DNA of 64,000 nt, from NCBI RefSeq assembly GCF_003234655.2, contig NZ_CP126271.1:3224001-3288000 (forward strand), in the 5' to 3' direction. Both the position numbers and the translations under genes were made by a program. The stretch is from Curtobacterium sp. MCLR17_007. GTDB taxonomy: Bacteria > Actinomycetota > Actinomycetes > Actinomycetales > Microbacteriaceae. This document shows, one piece after another, positions 25,860 to 33,745 of the stretch; positions within the stretch are counted from its first letter, which is position 1; every line of letters starts with the position of its first letter. The notes beneath the pieces are model-generated. The model did no database searches and had not been told where the DNA came from. It was given only the letters and a program-made list of their open reading frames with translations.

Positions 25860-27065
25860 ATGCGTGGCTGGCTGCCGTGGGTCGCCGTGATCGCTGCCGG
25901 CGGTGTCCTCTCGGTGATGAGCGCGCCAGGGCAGACGGCCGGCCTGTCGGTCTTCACGGACCCGCTGATTCGTGAACTGGGGATCTCCCGCACCGAGGTG
26001 TCGACGAGCTACCTCATCGGCACCCTCCTGGGCGCGTGCGTGCTGCCACTGACGGGTCGGGCGTTGGACCGGTGGGGCGTCCGGCGGATGACGATCTTCA
26101 TCGGGGTCGCGTTTGCCGTGTTCCTCGCCGCGTTGAGCTTCGTCGCGGGGATCGTCGGCCTGACGGCTGGGTTCGTCGGTGTGCGCATGGCCGGGCAGGG
26201 CGCGCTCTCGCTCGCCGCGACGACGCTCGTCGCCCGCAGCATCGCCGACCGACGGGGCCTCGCGCTCGGGATCGCGTCAGGGGTCGGCTCCGGGGGGATC
26301 TCCCTGGTGCCGGTGTTCGTCGAGACCCTGATCGCGGGCACTGACATCCACGTCGCGTGGCGGGTGGAGGCGGTCGTCGTCGCCGCGGTCGTGATCCCGA
26401 TCGGATTGCTCCTTCCGCGACGAACCGCCACTGCCCAGGGCAGGAAGGCCGCGGAAGCTGCCGGTGGCGGGCCGGTGTGGACGCTCCGGGAAGCGGCCGC
26501 CACGGGCATGTTCTGGACCATCGCTGCCGGGCTCGCGGTGTCCGGGATGCTCAGCACCGCGCTGGCCTTCCACCAGGTCGCCGTCCTCGGCGAGCAGGGC
26601 CTCACCCCGGGGGAAGCGGCCGCGAACTTCCTCCCGCAGACCGTCACCGGCATCGCCGCGACCCTGCTCACGGGCGCGCTGTCGGACCGCATCCCGCCGA
26701 AGTTCGGCGTCACCATCGCGATGACGACCCTCACCGGCGCGCTCCTGCTGCTCCCGATCGTGCACACCGGGTGGACCGCTGTCCTCTACGGGCTCGTCCT
26801 CGGCGCCGCCGGCGGAGCCCTGCGTGGCATCGAAGCCGCCGCGTACGTCCGGTACTACGGAACGGCGAACATCGGCGTGATCCGCGGCGTCGCGACCGGC
26901 ACGAACCTCGCCTCGACCGCGTTCGGGCCGCTGCTGCTCGCGCTCGGCCACGACGTCGCCGGCGACTACACCACCCCGGTGCTGGTCGCCGCGATCCTGC
27001 CGGCAGTCGTCGCCGTCGTCTCCGTCTTCGCCCGCGCCCCACGTCACCCGGCACTGCACAGCTGA
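25860..27065 (+). CDS. MFS transporter controlled by MerR A
   Basis: 401 residues from the first ATG, about twelve helices, monocarboxylate/oxalate-carrier-like MFS. The motif GRALDRWGVRRMTIFIG is near residue 66. The ATG has no ribosome-binding site. The frame stays open with protein-like codons back to 25698 and contains CTG at 25737, at the predicted transcript start, and ATC at 25758. The protein may carry an extra ~35-41 N-terminal residues (Ser/Thr/Pro-rich) from a non-canonical start. Substrate unknown. Confidence 0.85.
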   Translation: MRGWLPWVAVIAAGGVLSVMSAPGQTAGLSVFTDPLIRELGISRTEVSTSYLIGTLLGACVLPLTGRALDRWGVRRMTIFIGVAFAVFLAALSFVAGIVGLTAGFVGVRMAGQGALSLAATTLVARSIADRRGLALGIASGVGSGGISLVPVFVETLIAGTDIHVAWRVEAVVVAAVVIPIGLLLPRRTATAQGRKAAEAAGGGPVWTLREAAATGMFWTIAAGLAVSGMLSTALAFHQVAVLGEQGLTPGEAAANFLPQTVTGIAATLLTGALSDRIPPKFGVTIAMTTLTGALLLLPIVHTGWTAVLYGLVLGAAGGALRGIEAAAYVRYYGTANIGVIRGVATGTNLASTAFGPLLLALGHDVAGDYTTPVLVAAILPAVVAVVSVFARAPRHPALHS

Positions 27066-27108
27066 TCGGCCAGCGGCACGCGAGTACCAGCGGCCGCCCG
27101 CGCCCGGG

Positions 27109-27495
27109 TCAGTGCGCGCGGAGTTCGTCGAGGAACTCGTCGACCATGTGCAGCTGCTCCTGGAGGCGCCCTCGTCGTGTCTCAGCGTCCCGGATGAACG
27201 CAGCGACCCGCGAACGGACCGCGGTCAGGTCCACGTCGGGCTGCGCTTCGTCGAGCATCTTCATCGCGTCTACCAGGATCCCGGCCTCCCCGAGAGAGAA
27301 CCCGAGCGGTTTCATCCGCCGCACCATCAGGAGTCGGGCGACGTCGTCCTCGGAGTACAGGCGGAACCCGCCTTCGGTGCGGCCGGACGGGTGCAGCACC
27401 TCGGCGGCGTCGTAGTCGCGGATCGTCTTCACACTCAACCCGGTGCGCTCGGCGACCTCGCCGATGTGCATCAGGTACTCGTTCGACATCGTCAC
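27109..27495 (-). CDS. MerR-family regulator, copy B
   Basis: About 128 residues, same architecture as the MerR at 25236: MHIGEVAERTGLSVKTIRDY, SGRTEGGFRLYSEDDVARLL, RRMKPLGF, then a coiled coil. GTG 27495 (GGAGG 8 nt upstream) or ATG 27489 are the likely starts; GTG 27510 would bury the ribosome-binding site. It is divergent from the SulP gene and presumably activates it through the dyads at 27520-27575. Confidence 0.9.
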   Translation of the reverse strand: MTMSNEYLMHIGEVAERTGLSVKTIRDYDAAEVLHPSGRTEGGFRLYSEDDVARLLMVRRMKPLGFSLGEAGILVDAMKMLDEAQPDVDLTAVRSRVAAFIRDAETRRGRLQEQLHMVDEFLDELRAH

Positions 27496-27510
27496 GTCGT
27501 CACCCTCCAC

Positions 27511-27575
27511 TTGCGCAACAACCCTTCCGTTGCGTTAGAGTCGAACCATACCAACCTTCCCGCAACGGAAGGGTT
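27511..27575. promoter_or_regulatory. MerR-type promoter and paired operators between merR B and SulP
   Basis: For SulP: -35 TTGCGC (27511-27516), 19-bp spacer, -10 TAGAGT (27536-27541), the classic MerR spacing. Left half-site AACCCTTCCG lies at 27520. A second dyad AACCTTCCCG-N3-CGGAAGGGTT occupies 27553-27575. CAACCCTTCCGTTGCG (27519-27534) is repeated exactly inverted at 27561-27576. Confidence 0.82.
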
Positions 27576-27677
27576 GGATCCGGCTGGACGCTCTGACGCC
27601 GCCGGCCGAGCGCGATGACGCGCCCTACGACAGCTCTCGCGGGCGCAGCGCCCGCACCCCCTCACTGAAGGAGAACC

Positions 27678-29198
27678 GTGACGACCGTCACGCAGTCGGT
27701 GCCCGTCCAGGCGCACCACAGTCCCACCGTCCTGTCCGCACTGCGGAACCCGAAGATCCTGCTCCGCGAGGTCCTCGCCGGCCTCGTCGTCGCCCTCGCC
27801 CTGATCCCCGAAGCGATCTCGTTCTCGATCATCGCCGGCGTCGACCCGCGCGTCGGCCTGTTCTCGGCATTCGTGATGGCCGTCGTCATCTCGTTCGTCG
27901 GCGGACGTGCCGCGATGATCACCGGCGCGACCGGCGCAATCGCACTCGTCGTCGCCCCCGTGGTCAAGGAGCACGGCCTCGACTACCTCATCGCCACCGT
28001 CCTGCTCGGCGGGGTCTTCCAACTCGTCCTCGGCGGACTGGGAGCGGCGAAGCTGATGCGGTTCGTGCCACGGTCGGTGATGGTCGGGTTCGTCAACGCG
28101 CTCGCGATCCTGATCTTCACCGCGCAGCTGCCGAACATCATCGGCGTCTCCTGGCTCGTCTGGCCGATCGCCGCCGTCGGCATCGCGATCATCGTCCTGC
28201 TACCCCGGCTCACCAAGGCGATCCCCGCACCGCTGGTCGCGATCGTCGTCCTGACCCTGGTGACCGTGTTCGCGTCGATCGCGATCCCGACCGTCGGCGA
28301 CGAGGGCAAGCTGCCCGACAGCCTCCCGACGCTCTTCATCCCGAACGTCCCGCTGAACCTCGAAACCCTCACGATCATCGCCCCCTACGCCCTCGCGATG
28401 GCGCTCGTCGGACTGCTCGAGTCGCTGATGACGGCGAAGCTCGTCGACGAGGTCACCGACACCGGCTCCCGGAAGACTCGTGAAGCGCTCGGGCAGGGCG
28501 TCGCGAACATCGCCTCCGGCCTCTTCGGAGGGATGGGCGGCTGCGCGATGATCGGCCAGACGATGATCAACGTCAAAGCCTCCGGCGCTCGCACCCGGAT
28601 CTCCACGTTCCTGTCCGGGGTGTTCCTGCTGGTCCTCGTCGTCGGGCTCGGTGACATCGTCGCGATCATCCCGATGGCCGCCCTCGTCGCCGTCATGGTG
28701 ATGGTCTCCGTCGGCACCTTCGACTGGCACAGCATCAAGCCCTCCACCCTCAAGCGGATGCCCGTCGGCGAGACCATCGTCATGGTCCTCACCGTCGGAA
28801 TCGTCGTCGCCACCGACAACCTCGCCATCGGCGTCATCATCGGCGTGATCGCAGCGATGATCGTCTTCGCCCGCCGCGTCTCCCACTTCACCAGCGTCTC
28901 GCGCAGCATCGAGACGCTCAGCACCGGCGAGCAGCACGCGCTCTACACCGTCGAGGGGGAACTGTTCTTCGCCTCCTCGAACGACCTCACCACCCAGTTC
29001 GACTACGTCGATGACCCCGAGCTCGTGATCATCGACATGACCAAGTCGCACGTGTGGGACGCCTCCACCGTCGCCGCGCTCGACTCGATCGAGACGAAGT
29101 ACCACCAGCACGGCAAGCGGGTCGAGATCCGTGGCATGAACGACGCCAGCCAGGCCTTCCACGGCCGCCTCGCCGGCAACCTCGGCTCCGGTCACTGA
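27678..29198 (+). CDS. SulP-family anion transporter with STAS domain
   Basis: 506-residue membrane transporter (SLC26/SulP). The family N-terminus [20 protein letters not shown] and the segment [20 protein letters not shown] are visible, followed by about eleven helices and a C-terminal STAS domain (about residues 400-500, [20 protein letters not shown]). It imports sulfate, bicarbonate or a related anion. GTG 27678 is preceded by AAGGAG. It is controlled by a divergent MerR gene. Confidence 0.93.
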   Translation: MTTVTQSVPVQAHHSPTVLSALRNPKILLREVLAGLVVALALIPEAISFSIIAGVDPRVGLFSAFVMAVVISFVGGRAAMITGATGAIALVVAPVVKEHGLDYLIATVLLGGVFQLVLGGLGAAKLMRFVPRSVMVGFVNALAILIFTAQLPNIIGVSWLVWPIAAVGIAIIVLLPRLTKAIPAPLVAIVVLTLVTVFASIAIPTVGDEGKLPDSLPTLFIPNVPLNLETLTIIAPYALAMALVGLLESLMTAKLVDEVTDTGSRKTREALGQGVANIASGLFGGMGGCAMIGQTMINVKASGARTRISTFLSGVFLLVLVVGLGDIVAIIPMAALVAVMVMVSVGTFDWHSIKPSTLKRMPVGETIVMVLTVGIVVATDNLAIGVIIGVIAAMIVFARRVSHFTSVSRSIETLSTGEQHALYTVEGELFFASSNDLTTQFDYVDDPELVIIDMTKSHVWDASTVAALDSIETKYHQHGKRVEIRGMNDASQAFHGRLAGNLGSGH

Positions 29199-29257
29199 AA
29201 CCCTCCCACCTCCGCCCGGCCCCAACCCGGGGCACCGAGTGAACGGGCGGAGCACAA

Positions 29258-29285
29258 GGGCCGGCGTCCCCCTTTCCGCCGGCCC
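29258..29285 (+). terminator. Hairpin after SulP
   Basis: GGGCCGGCG / CGCCGGCCC, 9-bp stem, 10-nt loop. Confidence 0.65.
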
Positions 29286-29286
29286 G

Positions 29287-29321
29287 GCGGGCACCGTCAT
29301 GTCGTCCAGGACGGTGCCCGC
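29287..29321 (+). promoter_or_regulatory. 12-bp hairpin upstream of the LacI-type HTH gene
   Basis: GCGGGCACCGTC / GACGGTGCCCGC with an 11-nt loop, ending 27 bp before the GTG start. It could be a second terminator or an operator/RNA structure for the small regulator. Confidence 0.5.
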
Positions 29322-29348
29322 ACCTCACCACCCATGAGGAGCCAGCAC

Positions 29349-29549
29349 GTGACCAAACCCACCATCCACGACGTCGCCGCCGCCGCACGCGTCTCCCACC
29401 AGACCGTCTCCCGCGTCCTCAACGGCGCCACCAACGTCCGCCCTGCAACCAGGTCCCGCGTCGAACACGCCATCCACGCACTCGAATACACCCGCGACGA
29501 CCAAGCAGCAGCACTCGCACGCCGACCAAGGCGACACAGCACCGACTGA
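29349..29549 (+). CDS. Standalone LacI-type DNA-binding domain
   Basis: 66 residues from GTG 29349, which has GAGGAG 7 nt upstream. It contains a complete LacI helix-turn-helix and hinge region (TIHDVAAAARVSHQTVSRVL, then ALEYTRDDQAAALARR) and stops where the sugar-binding domain should begin. A strong terminator follows 23 bp after the stop, so this looks like a finished small gene and not a fresh frameshift. It could compete for operators of a full-length LacI protein. Confidence 0.8.
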   Translation: MTKPTIHDVAAAARVSHQTVSRVLNGATNVRPATRSRVEHAIHALEYTRDDQAAALARRPRRHSTD

Positions 29550-29572
29550 CACCAATCGCGTCGCACGCAAAC

Positions 29573-29603
29573 GGCCCCGGACAGCAGCTCGCTGTCCGGG
29601 GCC
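29573..29603 (+). terminator. Rho-independent-like terminator
   Basis: GGCCCCGGACAGC / GCTGTCCGGGGCC, perfect 13-bp stem, 5-nt loop, followed by ATTT. Confidence 0.85.
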
Positions 29604-29611
29604 ATTTCGGT

Positions 29612-29637
29612 GTCCGACAGCCGATCGTCACTCGAGG
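29612..29637. repeat. Block palindrome, copy 13
   Basis: GTCCGACAGCCGATCG then TCACTCGAGG, between the terminator and the Nudix gene. Confidence 0.65.
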
Positions 29638-29692
29638 CACCTTGATGCCGGGCCGTGGCACTCGGCCAGGTGTTTCGTGGTGAGCTAGCCGG

Positions 29693-30094
29693 ATGCGCAT
29701 CAGGTCAGCGGCCGTTGTCGTCCGAGACGAGAGCCTGCTCGTCATCGATCGGTTGAAGAACGGTCGTCACTACTGTGTGCTCCCTGGTGGCGGGGTCGAG
29801 GAAGGCGAGAGCCTCCGCGAAGCGTGTCAGCGCGAGTTGCGCGAGGAGACGGGCCTTGATGCGAGCATCGGCGACCTCCTCGACGTACCAGTGGATAGCG
29901 CCGTTCCCGCGGCTTACTTCGTGGCACAAGTGCGTCCTGGTCCATTCCTACTCGGCGGCCTAGAGGTCGACCGTGCCTCGGAACTGAACCAGTACGAGCC
30001 GAGGTGGGTGAAAGTGGGCTTGCTCGCGCACATCCCGTTGGTGCCGGAAGCGGCGAGGGAAGCGGTCAAGCTGGTCCTCGAAGCGCACCGCTGA
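29693..30094 (+). CDS. Nudix hydrolase
   Basis: 133-residue pyrophosphohydrolase. The Nudix box is perfect (GGGVEEGESLREACQREL, then REETGL, residues about 32-54), with all metal-binding glutamates. The family cleaves nucleoside diphosphates linked to X; the specificity cannot be told. Single-gene unit bracketed by block palindromes (29612 and 30095). Confidence 0.92.
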   Translation: MRIRSAAVVVRDESLLVIDRLKNGRHYCVLPGGGVEEGESLREACQRELREETGLDASIGDLLDVPVDSAVPAAYFVAQVRPGPFLLGGLEVDRASELNQYEPRWVKVGLLAHIPLVPEAAREAVKLVLEAHR

Positions 30095-30137
30095 GGGATC
30101 GGCTACCGGACGTCCGCTGACCGACCGGCTATCGGAC
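30095..30137. repeat. Block palindromes, two partial copies (14, 15) back to back
   Basis: GGGATCGGCTACCGGAC directly after the Nudix stop, then GACCGACCGGC with TATCGGAC. The second copy provides the TAG stop (30131-30129) of the minus-strand GNAT gene. Confidence 0.75.
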
Positions 30138-30614
30138 GCCCGCAGCAAAGGTCTTGCTGTACCAACGGTCGGAGTACGGCTCGTCATTGAAGGGCGCGAC
30201 GCGCTCGTAGCCGTTCCGCTCGTACATTGCGCACGCCTCCGCGAGGGCCGCGCGGGTGTCGAGCCGGACCGTACTCATTAATCGCTGTCGGCAGACGTGC
30301 TCGGCCGCGTGCAGCAGTTGCGAGCCGATTCCCCGGCCTCGATGTGACGGCACCGTGAAAACCTTGGTGAGTTCAGCCACGCTGTCGAGGAAGCGGACGC
30401 CGACGCAGCCAACGGGCCGCCCGCCTTCTACGGCGACGAGCAGCGCGCCGGTGGACCCTTGTAGATCGCCGTAGGGCTCGTCTTGGAGTGCCTGGCTCAG
30501 CTCGTCGTCTGTCGCCGGGCGCTGGTACCACCGTGCCGCGACGTCGGCCATGTACTCCCGAACGATGTCAGCCGCTATGGCGGTGGTCGGAGCGACGGTC
30601 TCGATCGTGATCAC
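30129..30614 (-). CDS. GNAT-family N-acetyltransferase
   Basis: 161 residues. Motif A is FTVPSHRGRGIGSQLLHAAE near residue 91 and the C-terminal MYERNGYERVAPFND is typical. The GTG at 30614 is 6 bp behind TAGCGT (leaderless). The stop lies in a palindrome. It is convergent with the Nudix gene. Confidence 0.9.
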   Translation of the reverse strand: MITIETVAPTTAIAADIVREYMADVAARWYQRPATDDELSQALQDEPYGDLQGSTGALLVAVEGGRPVGCVGVRFLDSVAELTKVFTVPSHRGRGIGSQLLHAAEHVCRQRLMSTVRLDTRAALAEACAMYERNGYERVAPFNDEPYSDRWYSKTFAAGVR

Positions 30615-30650
30615 GACATGACGCTATCCACCCCGAACGGCGACGGGCGG

Positions 30651-30665
30651 CCGATCCTCTATCGG
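30651..30665. repeat. Block palindrome, copy 16 (core only), supplies a stop codon
   Basis: CCGATCCTCTATCGG. The minus-strand TAG at 30661-30659 ends the small membrane gene, whose protein therefore ends in Ser-Arg. Confidence 0.65.
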
Positions 30666-30871
30666 CTCCCTCGCCGGGAAGCCACAGCCCGGACGATTGC
30701 GATCGTCATCAGCACGAAACCGGCGGCACCCAGAAGGGCAAACCAAATCCGGAGGTGCTCGCCGGAGGCAAGCCCGATCAGGGATGACACCAATACGAGG
30801 AAACCTACGATCGCTGGAGCCCAGAGCTGCCAGCTACTGAGTCCAGGTCGTCGCGGGGGCGATGGAGTCAT
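30659..30871 (-). CDS. Small two-helix membrane protein
   Basis: 70 residues with two hydrophobic segments (about 14-34 and 41-63) and charged ends. The ATG has CAGACT 6 bp upstream. Function unknown; it is one of several tiny membrane genes in the block. Confidence 0.6.
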   Translation of the reverse strand: MTPSPPRRPGLSSWQLWAPAIVGFLVLVSSLIGLASGEHLRIWFALLGAAGFVLMTIAIVRAVASRRGSR

Positions 30872-30953
30872 AACGGCAGTCTGGCCCCTCGTCAGCTGTC
30901 TGGTTCGTTTCCGAAACTGCTCGCAGTGAAGGATCCCCTACCGTGTAGGCGCA

Positions 30954-31145
30954 TCAGCTGCGATGACGTTCCGATATCTGTAGGAGGAGGCCCACGAGGC
31001 TGACCGCGGCCAAAACGAACGCGATCACGGCACCAACGGCGAAGGAGTTCACGACCAGGAAGATGCCGATGACTAGGAACGCAACGGCGAAGAACGCCGT
31101 GGCTCCCGGCGACTGCCGAGCGATCACTCTGGTGAGTTTCATCAT
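30954..31145 (-). CDS. Small two-helix membrane protein
   Basis: About 63 residues (two adjacent ATGs at 31145 and 31142, AAGGGA just upstream). Hydrophobic segments span about residues 14-30 and 33-54. A weak palindrome-like sequence GGATCCCCTACCG lies at 30931-30943. Function unknown. Confidence 0.55.
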   Translation of the reverse strand: MMKLTRVIARQSPGATAFFAVAFLVIGIFLVVNSFAVGAVIAFVLAAVSLVGLLLQISERHRS

Positions 31146-31308
31146 TCCCTTAGACCGTGTCGACAAGCGCTGTACCGCGCGGCCTCCCTGCCACACACGC
31201 TAGCTAAGCACGATGTGCCGTAAGCGGATGGTTGAACGGGCGTCGACAAGTGGGCCACCTGGTGCCTACGATGGCGATGGGCGGCGGGGTGCCGGCTCGA
31301 TAGGGAGT

Positions 31309-32532
31309 GTGTCTCCCGGGTGGGTGGGCTCCTTTCTTGGAGCCGTCGTGAATGGTTCGTACCGCATCGTCGTTACCGACCGGGCGTTCGTCACCGGACT
31401 GATCGCGGTCATGCTCTCCGCGATCGCACTCGGGATGGTGCCTCTGGTTCTGATCCTCGCTTCTCCAGCGGGGTCACTCGCGACCGCCGCAGTCGCCGCG
31501 GGAGCGTTCGGGATCGGTAACGCGCTCGGTGTTCCAGCCCAAGGTGCACTCCTCGCGCGGTTCCCCGTTCGGGCGGTACTCGGTGCCAGCGGATGCGCCT
31601 GCTGCGCGCTCCTTGTGGGTGCGGCAGCCATGACAGGCGCGGCGGCATCGCAGGCGGTAGTGCTCTTCTGTGCCGGTGCTGCGTTCCCAGCCATCACGGC
31701 TGCCTTCCGCGCCTGGGTTCCTCAACGGTTCACCACCCAAACCGTGAGGACGAGCGCTTACGCGCTGCTCTCGGTTGCGTTCCAGGCCGGATTAGCGGCC
31801 GGTCCGGTCCTCGCCGCGATGGCCATGGCATCGGCGCTTCGTCCGTACAGCGTGTCGGTGGTCGCAGTGCTCGCGGCAGGTGCAACCCTTTCGTTCACCG
31901 CTTCGCGCGGCACGATCGCGGGCGCCACGCCGAAGCGGCCTGCAAGCACGGCGACCCGGGCCGGAGTCCCAAAGGTGCTTCGTCTCGTGGTCATCGGAGC
32001 CCTGGTGAGCGTGGGGACAGGGGCACTGACCGCTGTCGTTCCGGCTGCGGCTGTTGCATCGGGAGCTCGCAGCAGCGCCGGCTTGATCTTGGCGTGCCTG
32101 GCAGTCGGGGAAGCGGTTGGAGCGCTGGTATTCGGTGCGATGCGCCTGCCGGGGTCAGAACGACGGCATCTCGTCGTCGCGTTGTCTCTGATCTTGGTCG
32201 GCTACCTGTCACTCTCGATGCTCCTCGGCGCGCTCCCGGCGATAGCGGGTGGAGTGTTCGTCATCGGGGCGCTCTCGAGCCCGGTCACGATCGTCCTGTC
32301 ATCGATGCTCGATGACCTGCTTCCGCCAGCGCTCATCGCCGGCGCGTACGGCGCTGTGGTCGCTGCCGCGGTTGCGGGCGCGGCCATGGGCACGGGAACA
32401 GCGGGGCTGCTGCTCGGAAGCCCGCTCGGTATCACTGGTGCGGTTGGCGCAGCCGCTGTAGGTGTCTGCCTCGCGATCACACTCAGCATCCGGCGGATTT
32501 CACCACCAGATGAACCTGGCTCCGCCCGGTAG
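31309..32532 (+). CDS. MFS transporter
   Basis: About 407 residues, twelve hydrophobic segments, Ala/Gly/Val-rich, of the general MFS type (AGAAFPAITAAFRAWVPQRF in the first half). The start is uncertain: GTG 31309 leaves a sensible ~20-residue N-tail before helix 1, and 31213 is an alternative. TACGAT at 31267 may be the -10. The stop codon TAG is inside a block palindrome, giving a Ser-Ala-Arg C-terminus. Convergent with lepB copy 2. Confidence 0.82.
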   Translation: MSPGWVGSFLGAVVNGSYRIVVTDRAFVTGLIAVMLSAIALGMVPLVLILASPAGSLATAAVAAGAFGIGNALGVPAQGALLARFPVRAVLGASGCACCALLVGAAAMTGAAASQAVVLFCAGAAFPAITAAFRAWVPQRFTTQTVRTSAYALLSVAFQAGLAAGPVLAAMAMASALRPYSVSVVAVLAAGATLSFTASRGTIAGATPKRPASTATRAGVPKVLRLVVIGALVSVGTGALTAVVPAAAVASGARSSAGLILACLAVGEAVGALVFGAMRLPGSERRHLVVALSLILVGYLSLSMLLGALPAIAGGVFVIGALSSPVTIVLSSMLDDLLPPALIAGAYGAVVAAAVAGAAMGTGTAGLLLGSPLGITGAVGAAAVGVCLAITLSIRRISPPDEPGSAR

Positions 32533-32549
32533 CTGATCCACTACCGGGC
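32524..32549. repeat. Block palindrome, copy 17, supplies a stop codon
   Basis: GCCCGGTAGCTGATCC then ACTACCGGGC; the outer nine bases pair perfectly. The TAG at 32530-32532 ends the MFS gene. Confidence 0.9.
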
Positions 32550-32566
32550 ATTGGGAGAGCGCTCTG

Positions 32567-33274
32567 TCAGTGCTTTTTGGGGTCGGTGCCGGCGAAGACA
32601 GAGGGGTAGTCGTCGAGCCAAGCCCACCGCTTCACAGGCCAGGTGATGACGACTGCGCGACCGACGACATCGTCTTCTGGCACGAACCCCTTCGATGGCA
32701 AGCCCTGGTGATAGCGCGAGTCTCCAGACTCGTATCGGTTGTCGCCCATCACCCACAGCTTCCCTGTCGGTACCGTCACGTCGAACGGGGTTCCGGACGC
32801 GGCCTGGCCTGCTTGCTTCCGCACGTACGGCTCCGAGATTGGGACACCGTTGACCTCCATTTGACCGAGCGCGTTGCAGCACTGCACGTGATCGCCAGGC
32901 AGGCCGATGATGCGCTTGATGAGGTGATCGTCGCCGTCGGCGCCGAGACCAACCGTGCTGAGGGCCTTCGACAGTGCACTCCGCGACTGAGTCGTTTGGC
33001 CCTCGATGGACTGTCCGGCTTCGAGCCACCCGCCAGGATCGCGGAAGACGACGACGTCGCCACGGTGCAGTGCCGCGCGCTCGTTGACGATCACACGGTC
33101 GTTGATCTGCAATGTGTTCTGCATCGAACCTGACGGGATGTAGAACGAACGGACCAGGAACGTCTTCACGAGGAACGACACCAGGAGCGCTGCAAGCACG
33201 ATGATGAGGAGGTCGCGAGCGAAACGCCAACCACTCGACTTCAGTTGGACGTGTCCCGCTGTTCGTTCCCCCAC
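32567..33274 (-). CDS. lepB: Type I signal peptidase, copy 2
   Basis: 235 residues with the same layout as copy 1: transmembrane segment 20-41, S50, K120 and box E intact. Ten substitutions separate the copies (for example R8H, R11L, N-to-D near 159); none hits a catalytic residue, so both should work. GTG 33274 is 6 bp behind TAGGCT (leaderless). Confidence 0.95.
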   Translation of the reverse strand: MGERTAGHVQLKSSGWRFARDLLIIVLAALLVSFLVKTFLVRSFYIPSGSMQNTLQINDRVIVNERAALHRGDVVVFRDPGGWLEAGQSIEGQTTQSRSALSKALSTVGLGADGDDHLIKRIIGLPGDHVQCCNALGQMEVNGVPISEPYVRKQAGQAASGTPFDVTVPTGKLWVMGDNRYESGDSRYHQGLPSKGFVPEDDVVGRAVVITWPVKRWAWLDDYPSVFAGTDPKKH

Positions 33275-33344
33275 GACTGCAGCCTAGGTCAGGTCGACGA
33301 TGCATCACCGGTCCCGTGGGCTGACAAAGCCCGATGCGGACCGG

Positions 33345-33373
33345 CGCCCGGTTGCGGATGGGCTACCGAACGC
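33345..33373. repeat. Block palindrome, copy 18
   Basis: GCCCGGTTGCGGATGGG then CTACCGAACGC, upstream of lepB copy 2. Confidence 0.65.
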
Positions 33374-33394
33374 CCCCTCGGTCGCTCGTGGTCG

Positions 33395-33420
33395 CCCCGA
33401 TAGGGGATCGGCTACCGGAC
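33395..33420. repeat. Block palindrome, copy 19
   Basis: CCCCGATAGGGGATCGG then CTACCGGAC, 22 bp after copy 18. Confidence 0.75.
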
Positions 33421-33448
33421 ATTGTCACGCCGTCTTCTCAAACTGGTG

Positions 33449-33480
33449 ACGAAGGGACCCGGTCTTCCGGGTCCCTTCGT
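33449..33480 (-). terminator. Terminator of the tautomerase/SDR operon
   Basis: ACGAAGGGACCCGG / CCGGGTCCCTTCGT, perfect 14-bp stem with a 4-nt loop, just after the tautomerase stop. Confidence 0.85.
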
Positions 33481-33499
33481 CTGCGTGTGGTCAGCGGAC

Positions 33500-33706
33500 T
33501 CAGACGCGGCCGAGCATCGCCTCGTTGAGGATGGTGCCGCCGAGCATCCAACCGCCGTCGGCGACCTCGTCGAGGATGACGAGGGTGGTGGGGCGTGCTC
33601 GCTCCCCGTAGGCGTCGACGATGGCGTCAGTGACGGCGTCCTGCAGCTTCTTCTTCGACTCGGCGGTCAGGGTGTCAGCGGGGACCTTGATGTTGGCAAA
33701 GGGCAT
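33500..33706 (-). CDS. 4-oxalocrotonate tautomerase family protein
   Basis: 68 residues. After Met removal, Pro-1 (MPFANIKVPADTL) would be the catalytic base of this superfamily. Length equals the family norm. A ribosome-binding site (GAGAGGAAC) precedes the ATG. It is the last gene of the SDR/SDR/tautomerase operon opposite a TetR gene. The operon suggests processing of a keto or enol compound, which is an inference. Confidence 0.88.
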   Translation of the reverse strand: MPFANIKVPADTLTAESKKKLQDAVTDAIVDAYGERARPTTLVILDEVADGGWMLGGTILNEAMLGRV

Positions 33707-33745
33707 GGTGTTCCTCTCGGTGGGGTTTCCCGGGCGGTCCGGGGG

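Larger units (their letters stand above)
32524..33323. repeat. Inverted ~0.8-kb duplication, right copy (signal peptidase unit)
   Basis: Counterpart of 17397-18194 on the other strand, including the promoter (TAGGCT here, TACGCT in the left copy) and the trailing palindrome. Confidence 0.9.
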
